Assembly: GCA_017434845.1 (NCBI GenBank)
Contig: JAFSGD010000001.1
Span: forward strand, 1 to 35,745
Source: Clostridia bacterium
GTDB taxonomy: Bacteria > Bacillota > Clostridia > Oscillospirales > CAG-382
Length of the DNA stretch: 35,745 nucleotides
Direction of reading: 5' to 3'
Of this stretch, positions 22,864-31,917 are shown piece by piece. The notes beneath the pieces are model-generated. The model had not been told where the DNA came from, made no database searches, and was given only the letters and a program-made list of their open reading frames with translations. The stretch's first letter is position 1; every line of letters begins with the position of its first letter. The translations under genes and the position numbers were made by a program.

Positions 22864-25263
22864 ATGAATGACAAAAACTTTGAATCCGTTGTTTCAAAGT
22901 ATTTAAAAGCAAGCGCCGATAGCTTTGTTCTCCCCGACGAGAAATGTATAAAGGCGTTTTCCGGGCCTCTCGTTTCCAATACCGTTTCGGTAAAACGAGG
23001 CTCGCTCAAGAAAAAATCGATAATTATCATTGCGGCAACGCTTGCGCTTTTCGTGTGCTTAACAACCGCGTTTTCTGCTTTCAACCGCCCCGATGCATCA
23101 ACCCCCGAGCAATCGATGTTTTCAAATACGGTCAAATGCAGCTCAGTTGCCGATTGGTATGTTTCGGGTGATTTCGAGGTAAACGCAATAACCTTAAAAC
23201 AGCAAAACGGCGGTTTGAATTTAACGCCCATGTCCTCGGCGGTTACGAAAAATACCGAAGCAGAGCTTCCTTATTGGGTAGAGCGCGTTAATATGCTTAA
23301 CGACCGCTATGCCGAGCTTTACTACGGTGAAGACGATCTGCCTGCCGAATATGAGCATTCGTTTTTGGTTTATGATATCTATGAGCAAAAAACGGTTAGC
23401 CTTGTCGAAAGGGTATATAACAAAGCGAAAGCGTTTTTTGAATCGAGAAATGTTAAAAACCGCAATCCCGATGAGCTGATTTTGATAGAAAAGCTGTGTC
23501 AAAACCCCGATCGGCTCATATTTTCAACTCCCTGCGAGGTTTTCGAAACAGGTTATTTAGAGCGGTTTATGATCGATCTCAAAAGCGGCGAGCTTAGATC
23601 CCTTCCCGCATATAAAACCGTGATAGCCGTTTCAGAGGATTGCGAGAAGATCGTTCTCGGTGAAGAGGTCTTCAACGGCGATGATCTCGAAAAACGCGTC
23701 ATTTCGGTATATAACACCAAAACCGAGCAAGAAATCGAAATCGAAACGACTTATAACGGACCGTTCGTTTTACAGCTAAACGCCGAGTTTTCCGAAAACG
23801 GAAGATACGTTATAGCGCACATCGCCGACCGACGCGGCGAAAGCATCGTTGCGGATCCCCAAACGCTTAGGTGGGTTATATATGATACCGAAAGCGGTGC
23901 TCGGCTTAAAGGAAGGGGACGCGTTGTGCGTTTTACCGAAAACGGCGATGCTATTGTAATACGCGATACCCATAAAGCAACGGTTCATCTTCTTGACGAT
24001 ATCGAAAGCGCTGTCGAGGATTATGAGCTTAAAGTGTATGAGCAATACGAGTTTATTGCCGAGCAATCAAGCAACGGAAAAACCGATTTGTATCTCGAAC
24101 CGATTTTCGGCAACGGCGGAATCGTAACGCTTGCCGAAAACGTCGATTCTTGGCTTGAATGGAAGGGATATATCTATATCTTTAAAGCCGATGCGAAAAA
24201 GGTTATGGTCTATTCGGTCAAGGAAAATGAATATTTCACCTGCGATGCGGTTTATCCGGCCTACCTCGGTGATAATTATAAATACACAATGTTCGTTACC
24301 GATTCGGGCAAGAAGTGCAACGTTGTGGCCTATGTCAAAAAAGAAAATCCCAACGCCGATATCTATGAAAGCAAAGGCGAAAAAATAGATCCCTTCGAGC
24401 TTGAGCTTCCGGAAAACGGCGAAAAGATAACCTATCAAGGCGGAAAACTTCTTTATGCATCCGAAAAGGGATATATTATAACCGTTACCGAAGCATATCG
24501 CGAAAACGATATAATATATTTCAACGTTAAGGAAAATGCCGATTATTATTTTGACCCGCTCGGAATAAGCGTTTTGACCAAGAATAACGAGCTGTTTGCT
24601 TCTTTAAATCCCGTAAGCGATAAATCGAAGGGCTATGATTATATGCTGGTTAAATGGCATAAAAGCGGCGATATGCGTAACGAGACCACAAGGCTTAAAT
24701 ATTGGAGCTTTTGTAAAAGCATAAGAGATTTCAACAGCGATAAGAATTATGCAATGCTCGGTGCTTTCGGTGTATATGAAAAGGGAAGTAATCGTCTGCT
24801 TGAATTCGGCGATGCGCTGTATCACGATTCGGTCTGTCCCAAAGAAATAGCTTATGAATATAAAGCGGTTTACACCGACAAAAAACGTGTCGACGGAATC
24901 TATCCTTACCATAACTATATCGGCAATATACAGCTGTTAAACATCTATAACGCTGATATAAACGAGCTTTACGTTACCGACCGCAGCTTCGGCGGTTCTC
25001 CTTCTTACGATGAATGGGTAACGCGCTATTCGGAAGAATGGCTGCGCGAAAATGCCGTTATAATGCTTGTTGTTGAGGCAAACGAGCAGGTTTTACCAAC
25101 CGTTGAATATATAACCGAGCTTAACGGCTATGTAGAAATAAAGCTCGCAAACACCGAGCACACCGACGATAATGCACAGGTGTATCATATCTTCATAGAC
25201 GTGAAAAAAAGCGATATCTCCGAAACCGACAGAATATGGGTGTTCGATAATTGCAATCAATAA
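22864..25263 (+). CDS. Putative transmembrane anti-sigma factor with very large outer domain
   Basis: A 799-residue single-pass membrane protein. A short cytoplasmic N-terminus of about 50 residues precedes one transmembrane helix (about 52-73, SIIIIAATLALFVCLTTAF). About 720 residues outside follow. The outer part has repeated Tyr/Asp/Gly-rich blocks of the kind seen in beta-propellers (for example LIFSTPCEVFETG, VISVYNTKTEQEIE, WVIYDTESGARLKG), but I cannot assign a family. Position directly after an ECF sigma gene makes an anti-sigma sensor likely. No zinc-binding HxxxCxxC motif is present. The ATG at 22864 is preferred, since AGGAGG (22852-22857) touches the alternative ATG at 22858. Confidence 0.75.
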   Translation: MNDKNFESVVSKYLKASADSFVLPDEKCIKAFSGPLVSNTVSVKRGSLKKKSIIIIAATLALFVCLTTAFSAFNRPDASTPEQSMFSNTVKCSSVADWYVSGDFEVNAITLKQQNGGLNLTPMSSAVTKNTEAELPYWVERVNMLNDRYAELYYGEDDLPAEYEHSFLVYDIYEQKTVSLVERVYNKAKAFFESRNVKNRNPDELILIEKLCQNPDRLIFSTPCEVFETGYLERFMIDLKSGELRSLPAYKTVIAVSEDCEKIVLGEEVFNGDDLEKRVISVYNTKTEQEIEIETTYNGPFVLQLNAEFSENGRYVIAHIADRRGESIVADPQTLRWVIYDTESGARLKGRGRVVRFTENGDAIVIRDTHKATVHLLDDIESAVEDYELKVYEQYEFIAEQSSNGKTDLYLEPIFGNGGIVTLAENVDSWLEWKGYIYIFKADAKKVMVYSVKENEYFTCDAVYPAYLGDNYKYTMFVTDSGKKCNVVAYVKKENPNADIYESKGEKIDPFELELPENGEKITYQGGKLLYASEKGYIITVTEAYRENDIIYFNVKENADYYFDPLGISVLTKNNELFASLNPVSDKSKGYDYMLVKWHKSGDMRNETTRLKYWSFCKSIRDFNSDKNYAMLGAFGVYEKGSNRLLEFGDALYHDSVCPKEIAYEYKAVYTDKKRVDGIYPYHNYIGNIQLLNIYNADINELYVTDRSFGGSPSYDEWVTRYSEEWLRENAVIMLVVEANEQVLPTVEYITELNGYVEIKLANTEHTDDNAQVYHIFIDVKKSDISETDRIWVFDNCNQ

Positions 25264-25264
25264 A

Positions 25265-25303
25265 AAACTGCCGCACCGATGATTTGGTGCGGCAGATTTT
25301 TTT
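25265..25303. terminator. Bidirectional terminator
   Basis: CTGCCGCACC pairs with GGTGCGGCAG around a seven- to eight-base loop, flanked by AAAAAA and TTTTTTT. It serves the anti-sigma gene and the convergent ATPase gene. Confidence 0.93.
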
Positions 25304-25304
25304 G

Positions 25305-27917
25305 TTATTTGTTCATCTTGGATTTTATGAACTTAACCAGCTCGGAAATAGGAAGTATAAGCACACCGATAACGAGCGCGAGCAGATATTCCCAAACGGT
25401 TATGGGCATGAACGAGAACGCGTTTCTGAGCGCGGGAACGAAAATAATCAACGCAGTAAGAACGAACGAAATTGCCATCGTTGCCCAAAGAAGCTTGTTG
25501 TGGTTGGTAAGCTTGAAAACGCTCTTTTCGCGCGAGCGCATATTAAACGAATGAACTATCTCGGCCATCGACATCGTAACAAATGCCATGGTAGTGCCGA
25601 AGTCATCTTGGAATGCATTTCCGATAAAGAACGAAATCAAGGTAAGCGCCGAAATGCAAGCACCCTGCCAAATAACGTCGATTCCGAGACCGCCCGCAAA
25701 AATGCCTTCCTTGCTGTCGCGAGGGGGAAGTGACATAACGTCGCCCTCTGCCTGCTCCATGCCCAAACCAAGCGCGGGCAGGCTGTCGGTAATAAGGTTG
25801 ATCCAAAGAATGTGAATGGGCTTGAAAACTGTCATTCCGAACAGCGAAGCAATAAACACGCTTAAAACTTCGCTGAGGTTAGAAGAAAGAAGGAACTGAA
25901 TCGTCTTTCTGACGTTGGAATATATTCTTCTGCCTTCCTCAACCGCAGTAACTATCGTTGCGAAGTTGTCGTCGCCGAGTATCATATCGGCAACGCCCTT
26001 GGTAACGTCGGTGCCTGTAATGCCCATGCCGATACCGATGTCGGCGCTCTTGATCGAGGGTGCGTCGTTAACACCGTCGCCCGTCATTGCGGTAATATAG
26101 CCAAGCTTCTTCCAAGCGTTAACTATTCTAACCTTATGCTCGGGCTGAACCCTTGCATAAACCGCATAATTGGCAATATCGCGGTAAAGCTGTTCATCTG
26201 AGATCTCATCAAGCTGTGCACCGGTAAGCGCTTGGCTTGCATCGGTAATAATTCCGAGCTCCTTGCCGATAGCAACGGCTGTGTCGATATGGTCGCCGGT
26301 GATCATAACGGGGCGAACGCCTGCGTTGCGGCATCTTGCAACCGCGTCGACAACCTCGGGGCGAACAGGGTCTATCATTCCCGAAAGGCCGATAAAGACC
26401 ATGTCCTTTTCGATCTCCTCGGGTGAATCAAACTTGGGAACCTCGGGATAGATCACGAATGCCGCCGCAAGAACGCGCAACGCCTTATCTGCCATCGCTT
26501 TGTTGTGAGCAAGCATTGCGGCACGCATTTTTTCATCCATTTCGCGTGTTTTGCCGTCTATGGGTGAGATATATTTGGTGCATCGCGAAAGAATAACATC
26601 GGGCGCACCCTTGGTATATTGAATGAACTTTCCGCCCAAAGAATGAATCGTCGACATCATCTTGCGTTCGGAATCAAAGGGAGCTTCGGCAACTCTCGGC
26701 TGCTCGGTGCCGAGCTTTCTCTTGTCAAAGCCGTTTTCATAAGCAAACTGCTGAAGTGCGGCTTCGGTGGGCTCGCCGGTAACTCTGCCAAGCTCGTCAA
26801 CCTCTGCATCGTTGCAAAGCGAATTACAACAGCAAAGCAGGTCTTTGTTGCCGGTAAAGTGCTCAACGACCGTCATTTTGTTTTGTGTAAGAGTGCCGGT
26901 CTTGTCGCTGCAGATAACCTGAGTACAACCCAACGTTTCAACAGCGGTAAGCTTTCTGATAATGGCGTTTCTTCCCGCCATTTTCGAAACACCCATCGAA
27001 AGAACGATGGTAACAACAGCGCTCAAGCCTTCGGGAATAGCGGCAACCGCAAGTGAAACGGCAACCATAAAGGTGTCGAGCAGAACGCCCGCGTCGATCG
27101 AATCGGCTGTTATAAGATTGATCGCAAACACAACAGCGCAAATGCCGAGAACCGCAACGGTAAGCACCTTGCTGAGCTGTGCAAGCTTCATCTGAAGCGG
27201 CGTTTTCTCTTCGCTTGCATCGGTTATAGCCTTTGCGATCTTGCCCATTTCGGTGTCCATGCCGGTTGCGGTAACGATAGCCTTGGCTCTGCCGTAAACA
27301 ATTGTCGTGCCGGTATAAACCATGTTGCTTCGGTCGCCGAGAGGAACCTCGCCGTTTTCCGAAACCAAGGTGTCGGCAGCTTTATTACTCGGAACCGATT
27401 CGCCTGTTAACGCCGATTCCTCGGCTTTAAGCGAAGCCGCCTCGATAAGTCTTGCGTCTGCGGGAACGGCGTCGCCCGCTTCAAGCAAAATAACGTCGCC
27501 GACAACAAGCTCTTCGCTGGTAATAATTCGAAGGTTTCCGTCACGTAAGACCTTGCATTTCGCTTTTGTCATCGCTTTAAGCGCATCAATGGCCTTTTCG
27601 GCTTTGCTTTCCTGAATAACGCCCAAAACCGCGTTCAGAACAACAACGAAAAGAATGATGAAAACGTCTGCAAGCGATTCCTCGGGCTCCATAAGCGCGG
27701 TTATAAAGCTAATAACCGCCGCAACCAGCAGAACGATTATCATCGGGTCTGCGAACTGCAAAAGAAACTTTTTCCAAATGGGAACCTTGGGCGGCTCTGC
27801 AAGCTTATTTGCGCCGTTTGCACTCAGGCGTGCCGATGCCTCCTCGGAGGAAAGACCTCCCGCTCCCGATCGAAGATGCGAAAACACATTTTCGATCTGT
27901 TCAAGATAATGCTTCAT
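25305..27917 (-). CDS. P2A-type cation ATPase, probable Mn2+ (or Ca2+) exporter
   Basis: An 870-residue P-type ATPase with about ten membrane helices. Motifs: TGES (171-174) in the actuator domain, PEGL (295-298) in M4, phosphorylation site DKTGT (Asp338) and hinge MTGDGVNDAP. Ion-site residues resemble those of SERCA: SSNLSEV in M5, NLITDSLPALGLG in M6 and SMAEIVHSFN in M8. Annotation pipelines would call it a Ca2+ ATPase. The leader, however, carries a yybP-ykoY manganese riboswitch, which in lactic acid bacteria controls Mn-exporting P2A ATPases, so manganese efflux is the better guess. The ATG at 27917 is preferred over an upstream GTG (27929) because GAGGA lies between them. Confidence 0.95.
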   Translation of the reverse strand: MKHYLEQIENVFSHLRSGAGGLSSEEASARLSANGANKLAEPPKVPIWKKFLLQFADPMIIVLLVAAVISFITALMEPEESLADVFIILFVVVLNAVLGVIQESKAEKAIDALKAMTKAKCKVLRDGNLRIITSEELVVGDVILLEAGDAVPADARLIEAASLKAEESALTGESVPSNKAADTLVSENGEVPLGDRSNMVYTGTTIVYGRAKAIVTATGMDTEMGKIAKAITDASEEKTPLQMKLAQLSKVLTVAVLGICAVVFAINLITADSIDAGVLLDTFMVAVSLAVAAIPEGLSAVVTIVLSMGVSKMAGRNAIIRKLTAVETLGCTQVICSDKTGTLTQNKMTVVEHFTGNKDLLCCCNSLCNDAEVDELGRVTGEPTEAALQQFAYENGFDKRKLGTEQPRVAEAPFDSERKMMSTIHSLGGKFIQYTKGAPDVILSRCTKYISPIDGKTREMDEKMRAAMLAHNKAMADKALRVLAAAFVIYPEVPKFDSPEEIEKDMVFIGLSGMIDPVRPEVVDAVARCRNAGVRPVMITGDHIDTAVAIGKELGIITDASQALTGAQLDEISDEQLYRDIANYAVYARVQPEHKVRIVNAWKKLGYITAMTGDGVNDAPSIKSADIGIGMGITGTDVTKGVADMILGDDNFATIVTAVEEGRRIYSNVRKTIQFLLSSNLSEVLSVFIASLFGMTVFKPIHILWINLITDSLPALGLGMEQAEGDVMSLPPRDSKEGIFAGGLGIDVIWQGACISALTLISFFIGNAFQDDFGTTMAFVTMSMAEIVHSFNMRSREKSVFKLTNHNKLLWATMAISFVLTALIIFVPALRNAFSFMPITVWEYLLALVIGVLILPISELVKFIKSKMNK

Positions 27918-27954
27918 CTTGTTCCTCACTTTATAAATAATTTTATTTACGAAA

Positions 27955-28004
27955 ACTAAAAAAATAAGCGAGCACAGTTATGGCAACTGCCATAAAAGTC
28001 TCGC
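27955..28004 (-). terminator. Riboswitch-controlled terminator of the ATPase leader
   Basis: On the minus strand GCGAG (28004-28000) pairs with CTCGC (27972-27968), enclosing an inner ATGGCA/TGCCAT stem, followed by TTATTTTTTT. The 5' half of this hairpin overlaps the closing P1 stem of the aptamer, so metal binding should prevent termination. Confidence 0.8.
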
Positions 28005-28090
28005 AATCAAACTTCCGCCCGGGCAATAATGCCGTGATGTCGAACGGTCGCGCACCTTTTTTTAAAGTGCAGCTACTCCCTTTTATTGGC
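27989..28090 (-). ncRNA. yybP-ykoY (Mn2+) riboswitch aptamer
   Basis: Read on the minus strand, the leader has the conserved elements in order: AAAAGGGAGTAGC (28084-28072), a variable hairpin, CGACATCAC in the second loop, GCCCGGG, and GCGAGACTTTTAT at the 3' side. The closing stem P1 is GCCAATAAAAG (28090-28080) with CTTTTATGGC (27998-27989). These elements define the yybP-ykoY class, which binds Mn2+ and usually turns expression on. The promoter start lies at the very 5' end of the aptamer. Confidence 0.88.
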
Positions 28091-28093
28091 AAT

Positions 28094-28122
28094 ATTCTAT
28101 CACAAACCGATGCCGCTGTCAA
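28094..28122 (-). promoter_or_regulatory. Promoter of the riboswitch-ATPase transcript
   Basis: On the minus strand, TTGACA (28122-28117), 17-base spacer, TAGAAT (28099-28094). The predicted start near 28087 coincides with the 5' strand of riboswitch stem P1. Confidence 0.85.
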
Positions 28123-28162
28123 TATGGTTTTGCGAAAAATATTTTCCGCGGCTCTGCCGCTA

Positions 28163-28191
28163 TTGACAAATCGGGCGCATTATAATATAAT
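28163..28191 (+). promoter_or_regulatory. Promoter of the gltX-glnS operon
   Basis: TTGACA at 28163-28168, 17-base spacer, TATAAT at 28186-28191. The leader before the ATG is only about 30 bases, too short for a T-box. Confidence 0.85.
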
Positions 28192-28227
28192 ATTTCATTA
28201 TTGTTATATGTTATTCGGAGGATATTT

Positions 28228-29868
28228 ATGAATAACGAACTTCTTGCCGAGCTTTTATATCCCAATATAAAAACACTTCCCGCCGATATCGAGGCGCGCT
28301 ATCCCAAAAGAGTGCTTCCCGAGGGCGCAAAGGTAACCCGTTTTGCTCCCAGCCCCACGGGCTTTTTGCATATCGGCAACCTTTACGGCGCCTTCACCGA
28401 TGAGCGCTTGGCTCACACCACAGGCGGTATTTTCTATCTTCGTATCGAAGATACCGATGCAAAGCGTACCGTTCCCAACGGCATTGCAATAATCATCGAA
28501 ACTCTTGCAAAATTGGGCGTTATCTTTGATGAGGGCGCGGTTATCGACGGCGATAACGGTGCTTACGGCCCCTACCGCCAAAGCGAACGCGCCGAAATAT
28601 ATCAAACATTTGCAAAACAGCTTATTCGCGAGGGCAAGGCATATCCCTGCTTCTGCACCGAAGAGGAGCTTGAAGCTATCCGCGAAAAGCAGGAATCCGA
28701 AAAGCTCAATCCCGGTTATTACGGCGAATTTGCGATCTGGCGCGATGCCCCCATCGAAAAGATCCAAGAAAAGCTCGATAACGGCGAAGCCTTCGTTCTT
28801 CGCTTCCGTTCCGAAGGTAATATAAACAACAAGCTTAAATTCGGCGATGAGATCAAGGGCACCATTGACGTTACCGAAAACGATATCGATCACGTTATTC
28901 TTAAAAGCGACGGAATACCCACCTACCACTTTGCTCATGCCGTCGATGATCATTTAATGGGCACAACCCACGTTGTCCGTGATGAAAGCTGGCTTTCCAC
29001 TTTGCCGTTCCATATTCAGCTTTTCAAGGCATTGGGCTTCAAAATGCCCAAATATTGCCATACCGCGCAGGTATTAAAGCTCGATAACGGCAACAAGCGC
29101 AAGATATCCAAGCGCAAGGATCCCGAAGCGGCGTTGACCTATTATCATTCTCAGGGCTATCCCGTTGCCGCGGTTCGTGAATATCTTATGACGCTTCTTA
29201 ACTCTAATTTCGAGGAATGGCGTCTTGCGAATCCCAACGCTCCCATTGAGGATTTTAAATTCACCACCAAGAAAATGAGCGTTTCGGGCTCGCTTTTCGA
29301 TCTTGATAAATTAAACGACGTTTCCAAAAACGTAATTTCCCGAATGACCGCAGAAGAGGTTTATGATCTCACGCTCGCGTGGGCAAAGGAGAATGACCCC
29401 GAATTTGCCTCTGTTCTCGAAGCCGATAAGGAATATGCCGTTCGCATTCTTTCGATCGGCAGAGGCGGCAAAAAGCCCCGTAAGGATATCGCGCTTTGGA
29501 GCGAGGTCAAGAATTATATGTCGTTCTTCTATAACGGCCTTTTCGCTCCCGTTGATGCTGTTCCCAAAACCTTCGAAAAGAGCGACGTGAGCGCAATACT
29601 CAATGCTTTCGCGGCCGCTTATGACGAAAACGATGCGCAGGACGTTTGGTTCTCTAAGATAAAAGAGATCGCATCGGCTAACGGCTTTTGCCCCGACATG
29701 AAGCTTTATAAGGCAGATCCGAGCGCGTTCAAGGGCTCGGTTGCCGACGTCAGCATGTTCCTTCGCGTTGCCGTAACCGGCAGAATGAACTCGCCCGATC
29801 TTTACGAGGTTATGCAAATCTTGGGCAGGGAAACGGTTCTTGCACGTATTAAAGCATTCGCTTCTTAA
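28228..29868 (+). CDS. gltX: Glutamyl-tRNA synthetase
   Basis: A 546-residue class I aminoacyl-tRNA synthetase that charges tRNA with glutamate. The HIGH-type signature appears as PSPTGFLHIGN about 45 residues in, followed by LRIEDTDAKR. The KMSKS-type motif is KISKRKD near residue 298. The C-terminal anticodon-binding region is helical. Length is within the range of clostridial enzymes, longer than the about 470 residues of E. coli. The ATG at 28228 is fixed by CGGAGGA eight bases upstream. Its stop overlaps the ribosome binding site of glnS. Confidence 0.96.
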   Translation: MNNELLAELLYPNIKTLPADIEARYPKRVLPEGAKVTRFAPSPTGFLHIGNLYGAFTDERLAHTTGGIFYLRIEDTDAKRTVPNGIAIIIETLAKLGVIFDEGAVIDGDNGAYGPYRQSERAEIYQTFAKQLIREGKAYPCFCTEEELEAIREKQESEKLNPGYYGEFAIWRDAPIEKIQEKLDNGEAFVLRFRSEGNINNKLKFGDEIKGTIDVTENDIDHVILKSDGIPTYHFAHAVDDHLMGTTHVVRDESWLSTLPFHIQLFKALGFKMPKYCHTAQVLKLDNGNKRKISKRKDPEAALTYYHSQGYPVAAVREYLMTLLNSNFEEWRLANPNAPIEDFKFTTKKMSVSGSLFDLDKLNDVSKNVISRMTAEEVYDLTLAWAKENDPEFASVLEADKEYAVRILSIGRGGKKPRKDIALWSEVKNYMSFFYNGLFAPVDAVPKTFEKSDVSAILNAFAAAYDENDAQDVWFSKIKEIASANGFCPDMKLYKADPSAFKGSVADVSMFLRVAVTGRMNSPDLYEVMQILGRETVLARIKAFAS

Positions 29869-29878
29869 GGAGTTAAAA

Positions 29879-31516
29879 ATGGAATCCACAAACTTTATAT
29901 TTGATTTTATAGATGAAGATATCGCGGCAAATCCTGCGCTTAAGGTGCACACGCGCTTTCCGCCGGAGCCCAACGGCTATCTTCATATCGGCCATTGCAA
30001 GGCGCTTGTTATCGACTTTTCAACCGCAGTTCGCTATGGCGGACTCTGCAATCTCCGCATGGATGATACCAATCCCGCAAAGGAAGATACCGAGTTTGTC
30101 GATGCAATAAAGGAAGATATCCATTGGCTCGGCTTTGACTGGGATGACCGCTTCTTCTATGGCTCTGATTATTTCGAAGAAACCTATAAGCTCGCCGAAC
30201 AGCTTATCATTAACGGCGATGCTTACGTTTGCGAGCTTACGCCCGAGCAGTTCAGCGAATACCGCGGCGATCTTCAAAAGCCCGCCGTTTCGCCCTACCG
30301 TGAAAGACCTGCCGAGGAAAGCCTCGACCTGTTCCGCAGAATGCGTGCAGGCGAATTTCCCGAAGGAAAGTATACTCTCCGTGCAAAGATCGATCTCGCA
30401 AGCGGCAACTTCAATATGCGCGACCCCGTTCTTTACCGCATCCGCTTTATCGACCATCACCGTCAGGGAAGAAAATGGTGCATTTTCCCTATGTACGATT
30501 TTGCTCATCCCATTCAGGATGCTCTCGAGGGCATAACCCATTCGCTTTGCTCGCTTGAATATGAAGATCACCGTCCTCTTTATAACTGGGTGATCGAGCA
30601 TTGCGACGTTCCCTCAAAGCCTCGTCAGATCGAGTTTGCGCGCCTAAACGTAACCAACACGGTAATGAGCAAGCGCTTCCTTCGCTCGCTTGTTGAAAAT
30701 AAGCTCGTTGACGGTTGGGATGATCCCCGTATGCCAACGCTTTGCGGTCTGCGAAGAAGAGGCTATACCGCCGCTTCTATCCTTGACTTCATTGACCGCG
30801 TAGGCGTCGCAAAGAATAACAGCCTTGTCGATCTTGCACTTTTAGAGCATTGCGTTCGTGAGGACCTCAACAAAAACGCGCTCCGTCGCGTTGCCGTGTT
30901 CGATCCCGTAAAGGTAACCGTAACCAACTATCCCGCAGATAAAACCGAATATTTCTCGCTTCCCAACAACCCCAACGATCCCGAAGCGGGAACTCGCGAG
31001 CTCCCCTTCACGCGCGAGCTTTATGTCGAGCGCGAGGACGTTTCGCTCGATCCTCCTCCTAAGTTCTTCAGAATGAAAAAGGGCGGCGAGGTTCGCTTAA
31101 TGGGCGGCTATATCGTTCGTTGCGACGATATCCTCACCGATGAAAACGGCAATATCACCGAAATCCTCTGCTCTGCCGACCTCGAGACCGGCAACGGAAT
31201 GCCTGCAGACGGCAGAAAGATCAAGGGAACTATTCATTGGCTTTCGGCGAGCGATTGCGCCGAGACCGACGTTGTTCTCTACGACCGTCTTTTCACCGAG
31301 GCTGATATGAATGCGGTTGAATCCTCTCGCTACGGCGAATATCTCAACCCCGAGTCCAAAAAGCTCGCAAAGGGCGTTAAGATCGAAAAGGCTCTTCTCG
31401 ATTGCGCTCCCGGCGAAAAGTTCCAGTTCGTGCGCAAGGGCTATTTCTGCCGCGACACGAAAGACACTTCTGTTTTCAACAGCATCGTCGAGCTTAAAGA
31501 CAGCAAAAAGTTCTAA
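29879..31516 (+). CDS. glnS: Glutaminyl-tRNA synthetase
   Basis: A 545-residue class I synthetase. PPEPNGYLHIGHCKA and LRMDDTNPAKED near the N-terminus mark GlnRS rather than GluRS (HIGH intact). The second signature is VMSKRFL near residue 262. A two-barrel C-terminal anticodon domain follows (GGEVRLMGGYIVRCDD; then LYDRLFTEADM). It starts ten bases after gltX, with AAGGAG overlapping the gltX stop, so the two are cotranscribed. Having GlnRS means the cell can make Gln-tRNA directly. Whether a GatCAB route also exists cannot be seen here. Confidence 0.97.
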   Translation: MESTNFIFDFIDEDIAANPALKVHTRFPPEPNGYLHIGHCKALVIDFSTAVRYGGLCNLRMDDTNPAKEDTEFVDAIKEDIHWLGFDWDDRFFYGSDYFEETYKLAEQLIINGDAYVCELTPEQFSEYRGDLQKPAVSPYRERPAEESLDLFRRMRAGEFPEGKYTLRAKIDLASGNFNMRDPVLYRIRFIDHHRQGRKWCIFPMYDFAHPIQDALEGITHSLCSLEYEDHRPLYNWVIEHCDVPSKPRQIEFARLNVTNTVMSKRFLRSLVENKLVDGWDDPRMPTLCGLRRRGYTAASILDFIDRVGVAKNNSLVDLALLEHCVREDLNKNALRRVAVFDPVKVTVTNYPADKTEYFSLPNNPNDPEAGTRELPFTRELYVEREDVSLDPPPKFFRMKKGGEVRLMGGYIVRCDDILTDENGNITEILCSADLETGNGMPADGRKIKGTIHWLSASDCAETDVVLYDRLFTEADMNAVESSRYGEYLNPESKKLAKGVKIEKALLDCAPGEKFQFVRKGYFCRDTKDTSVFNSIVELKDSKKF

Positions 31517-31528
31517 AAAATATCAATA

Positions 31529-31570
31529 AGAAATCTCGCCCGTGTTTTTAATTTCGGGCGAGATTTTTTG
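31529..31570 (+). terminator. Terminator after glnS
   Basis: AAATCTCGCCCG pairs with CGGGCGAGATTT around a loop of about twelve bases and ends in TTTTTT. Confidence 0.92.
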
Positions 31571-31671
31571 TTAAAAATTTCCTGTAATATTATTTGTATC
31601 TCTGCTAAAAATATAGGCGAGGAAAGAACCTCAATGCAATAAATTTGCAACTATAAAAAAGGAGATTCAAA

Positions 31672-31863
31672 ATGGCTAGAAACAAGATTTCGGTTCCCGA
31701 AGCTAAGGCGGCTCTTGATAAGTTCAAGATGGAAGCTGCCAACGAAGTCGGTGTTAACCTTAAGGATGGCTACAACGGCGACCTTACCTCTAAGCAGGCA
31801 GGCAGCGTCGGCGGTCAGATGGTCAAGAAGATGATCGAAACCGCAGAAAAGAATATGAAATAA
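31672..31863 (+). CDS. Alpha/beta-type small acid-soluble spore protein (SASP)
   Basis: A 63-residue protein with the strongly conserved SASP core: KMEAANEVGVNLKDGYNG, then the DLTSKQAGSVGGQMVKKMIE segment. These proteins coat spore DNA, shift it toward A-form, protect it from UV and heat, and are degraded by the Gpr protease at germination. The Glu of MEAANE fits the Gpr cleavage region (family usually E-I/F-A). AAGGAG site before the ATG. No clear sigma-G promoter was recognised in the 100 bases upstream. This gene shows that the organism comes from a spore-forming lineage. Confidence 0.96.
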   Translation: MARNKISVPEAKAALDKFKMEAANEVGVNLKDGYNGDLTSKQAGSVGGQMVKKMIETAEKNMK

Positions 31864-31878
31864 ACGGGATAACCCGAA

Positions 31879-31917
31879 AAAAGAAAAGAGCACTCTGCAT
31901 CGGTGCTCTTTCTTTTT
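31879..31917. terminator. Bidirectional terminator between SASP and sugar kinase
   Basis: AAGAGCAC pairs with GTGCTCTT around a nine-base loop, extended by A-rich and T-rich arms (AAAAGAAAAG and TTCTTTTT). It lies between the convergent stops at 31863 and 31918. Confidence 0.85.

Noticed and set aside
28192-28227. T-box leader regulating gltX-glnS
   Set aside because: The leader is only about 30 bases and has no specifier loop or terminator.
31571-31671. Sigma-G promoter for the spore protein gene
   Set aside because: I looked for a sigma-G-like -35/-10 pair but saw no convincing match, so none is annotated.
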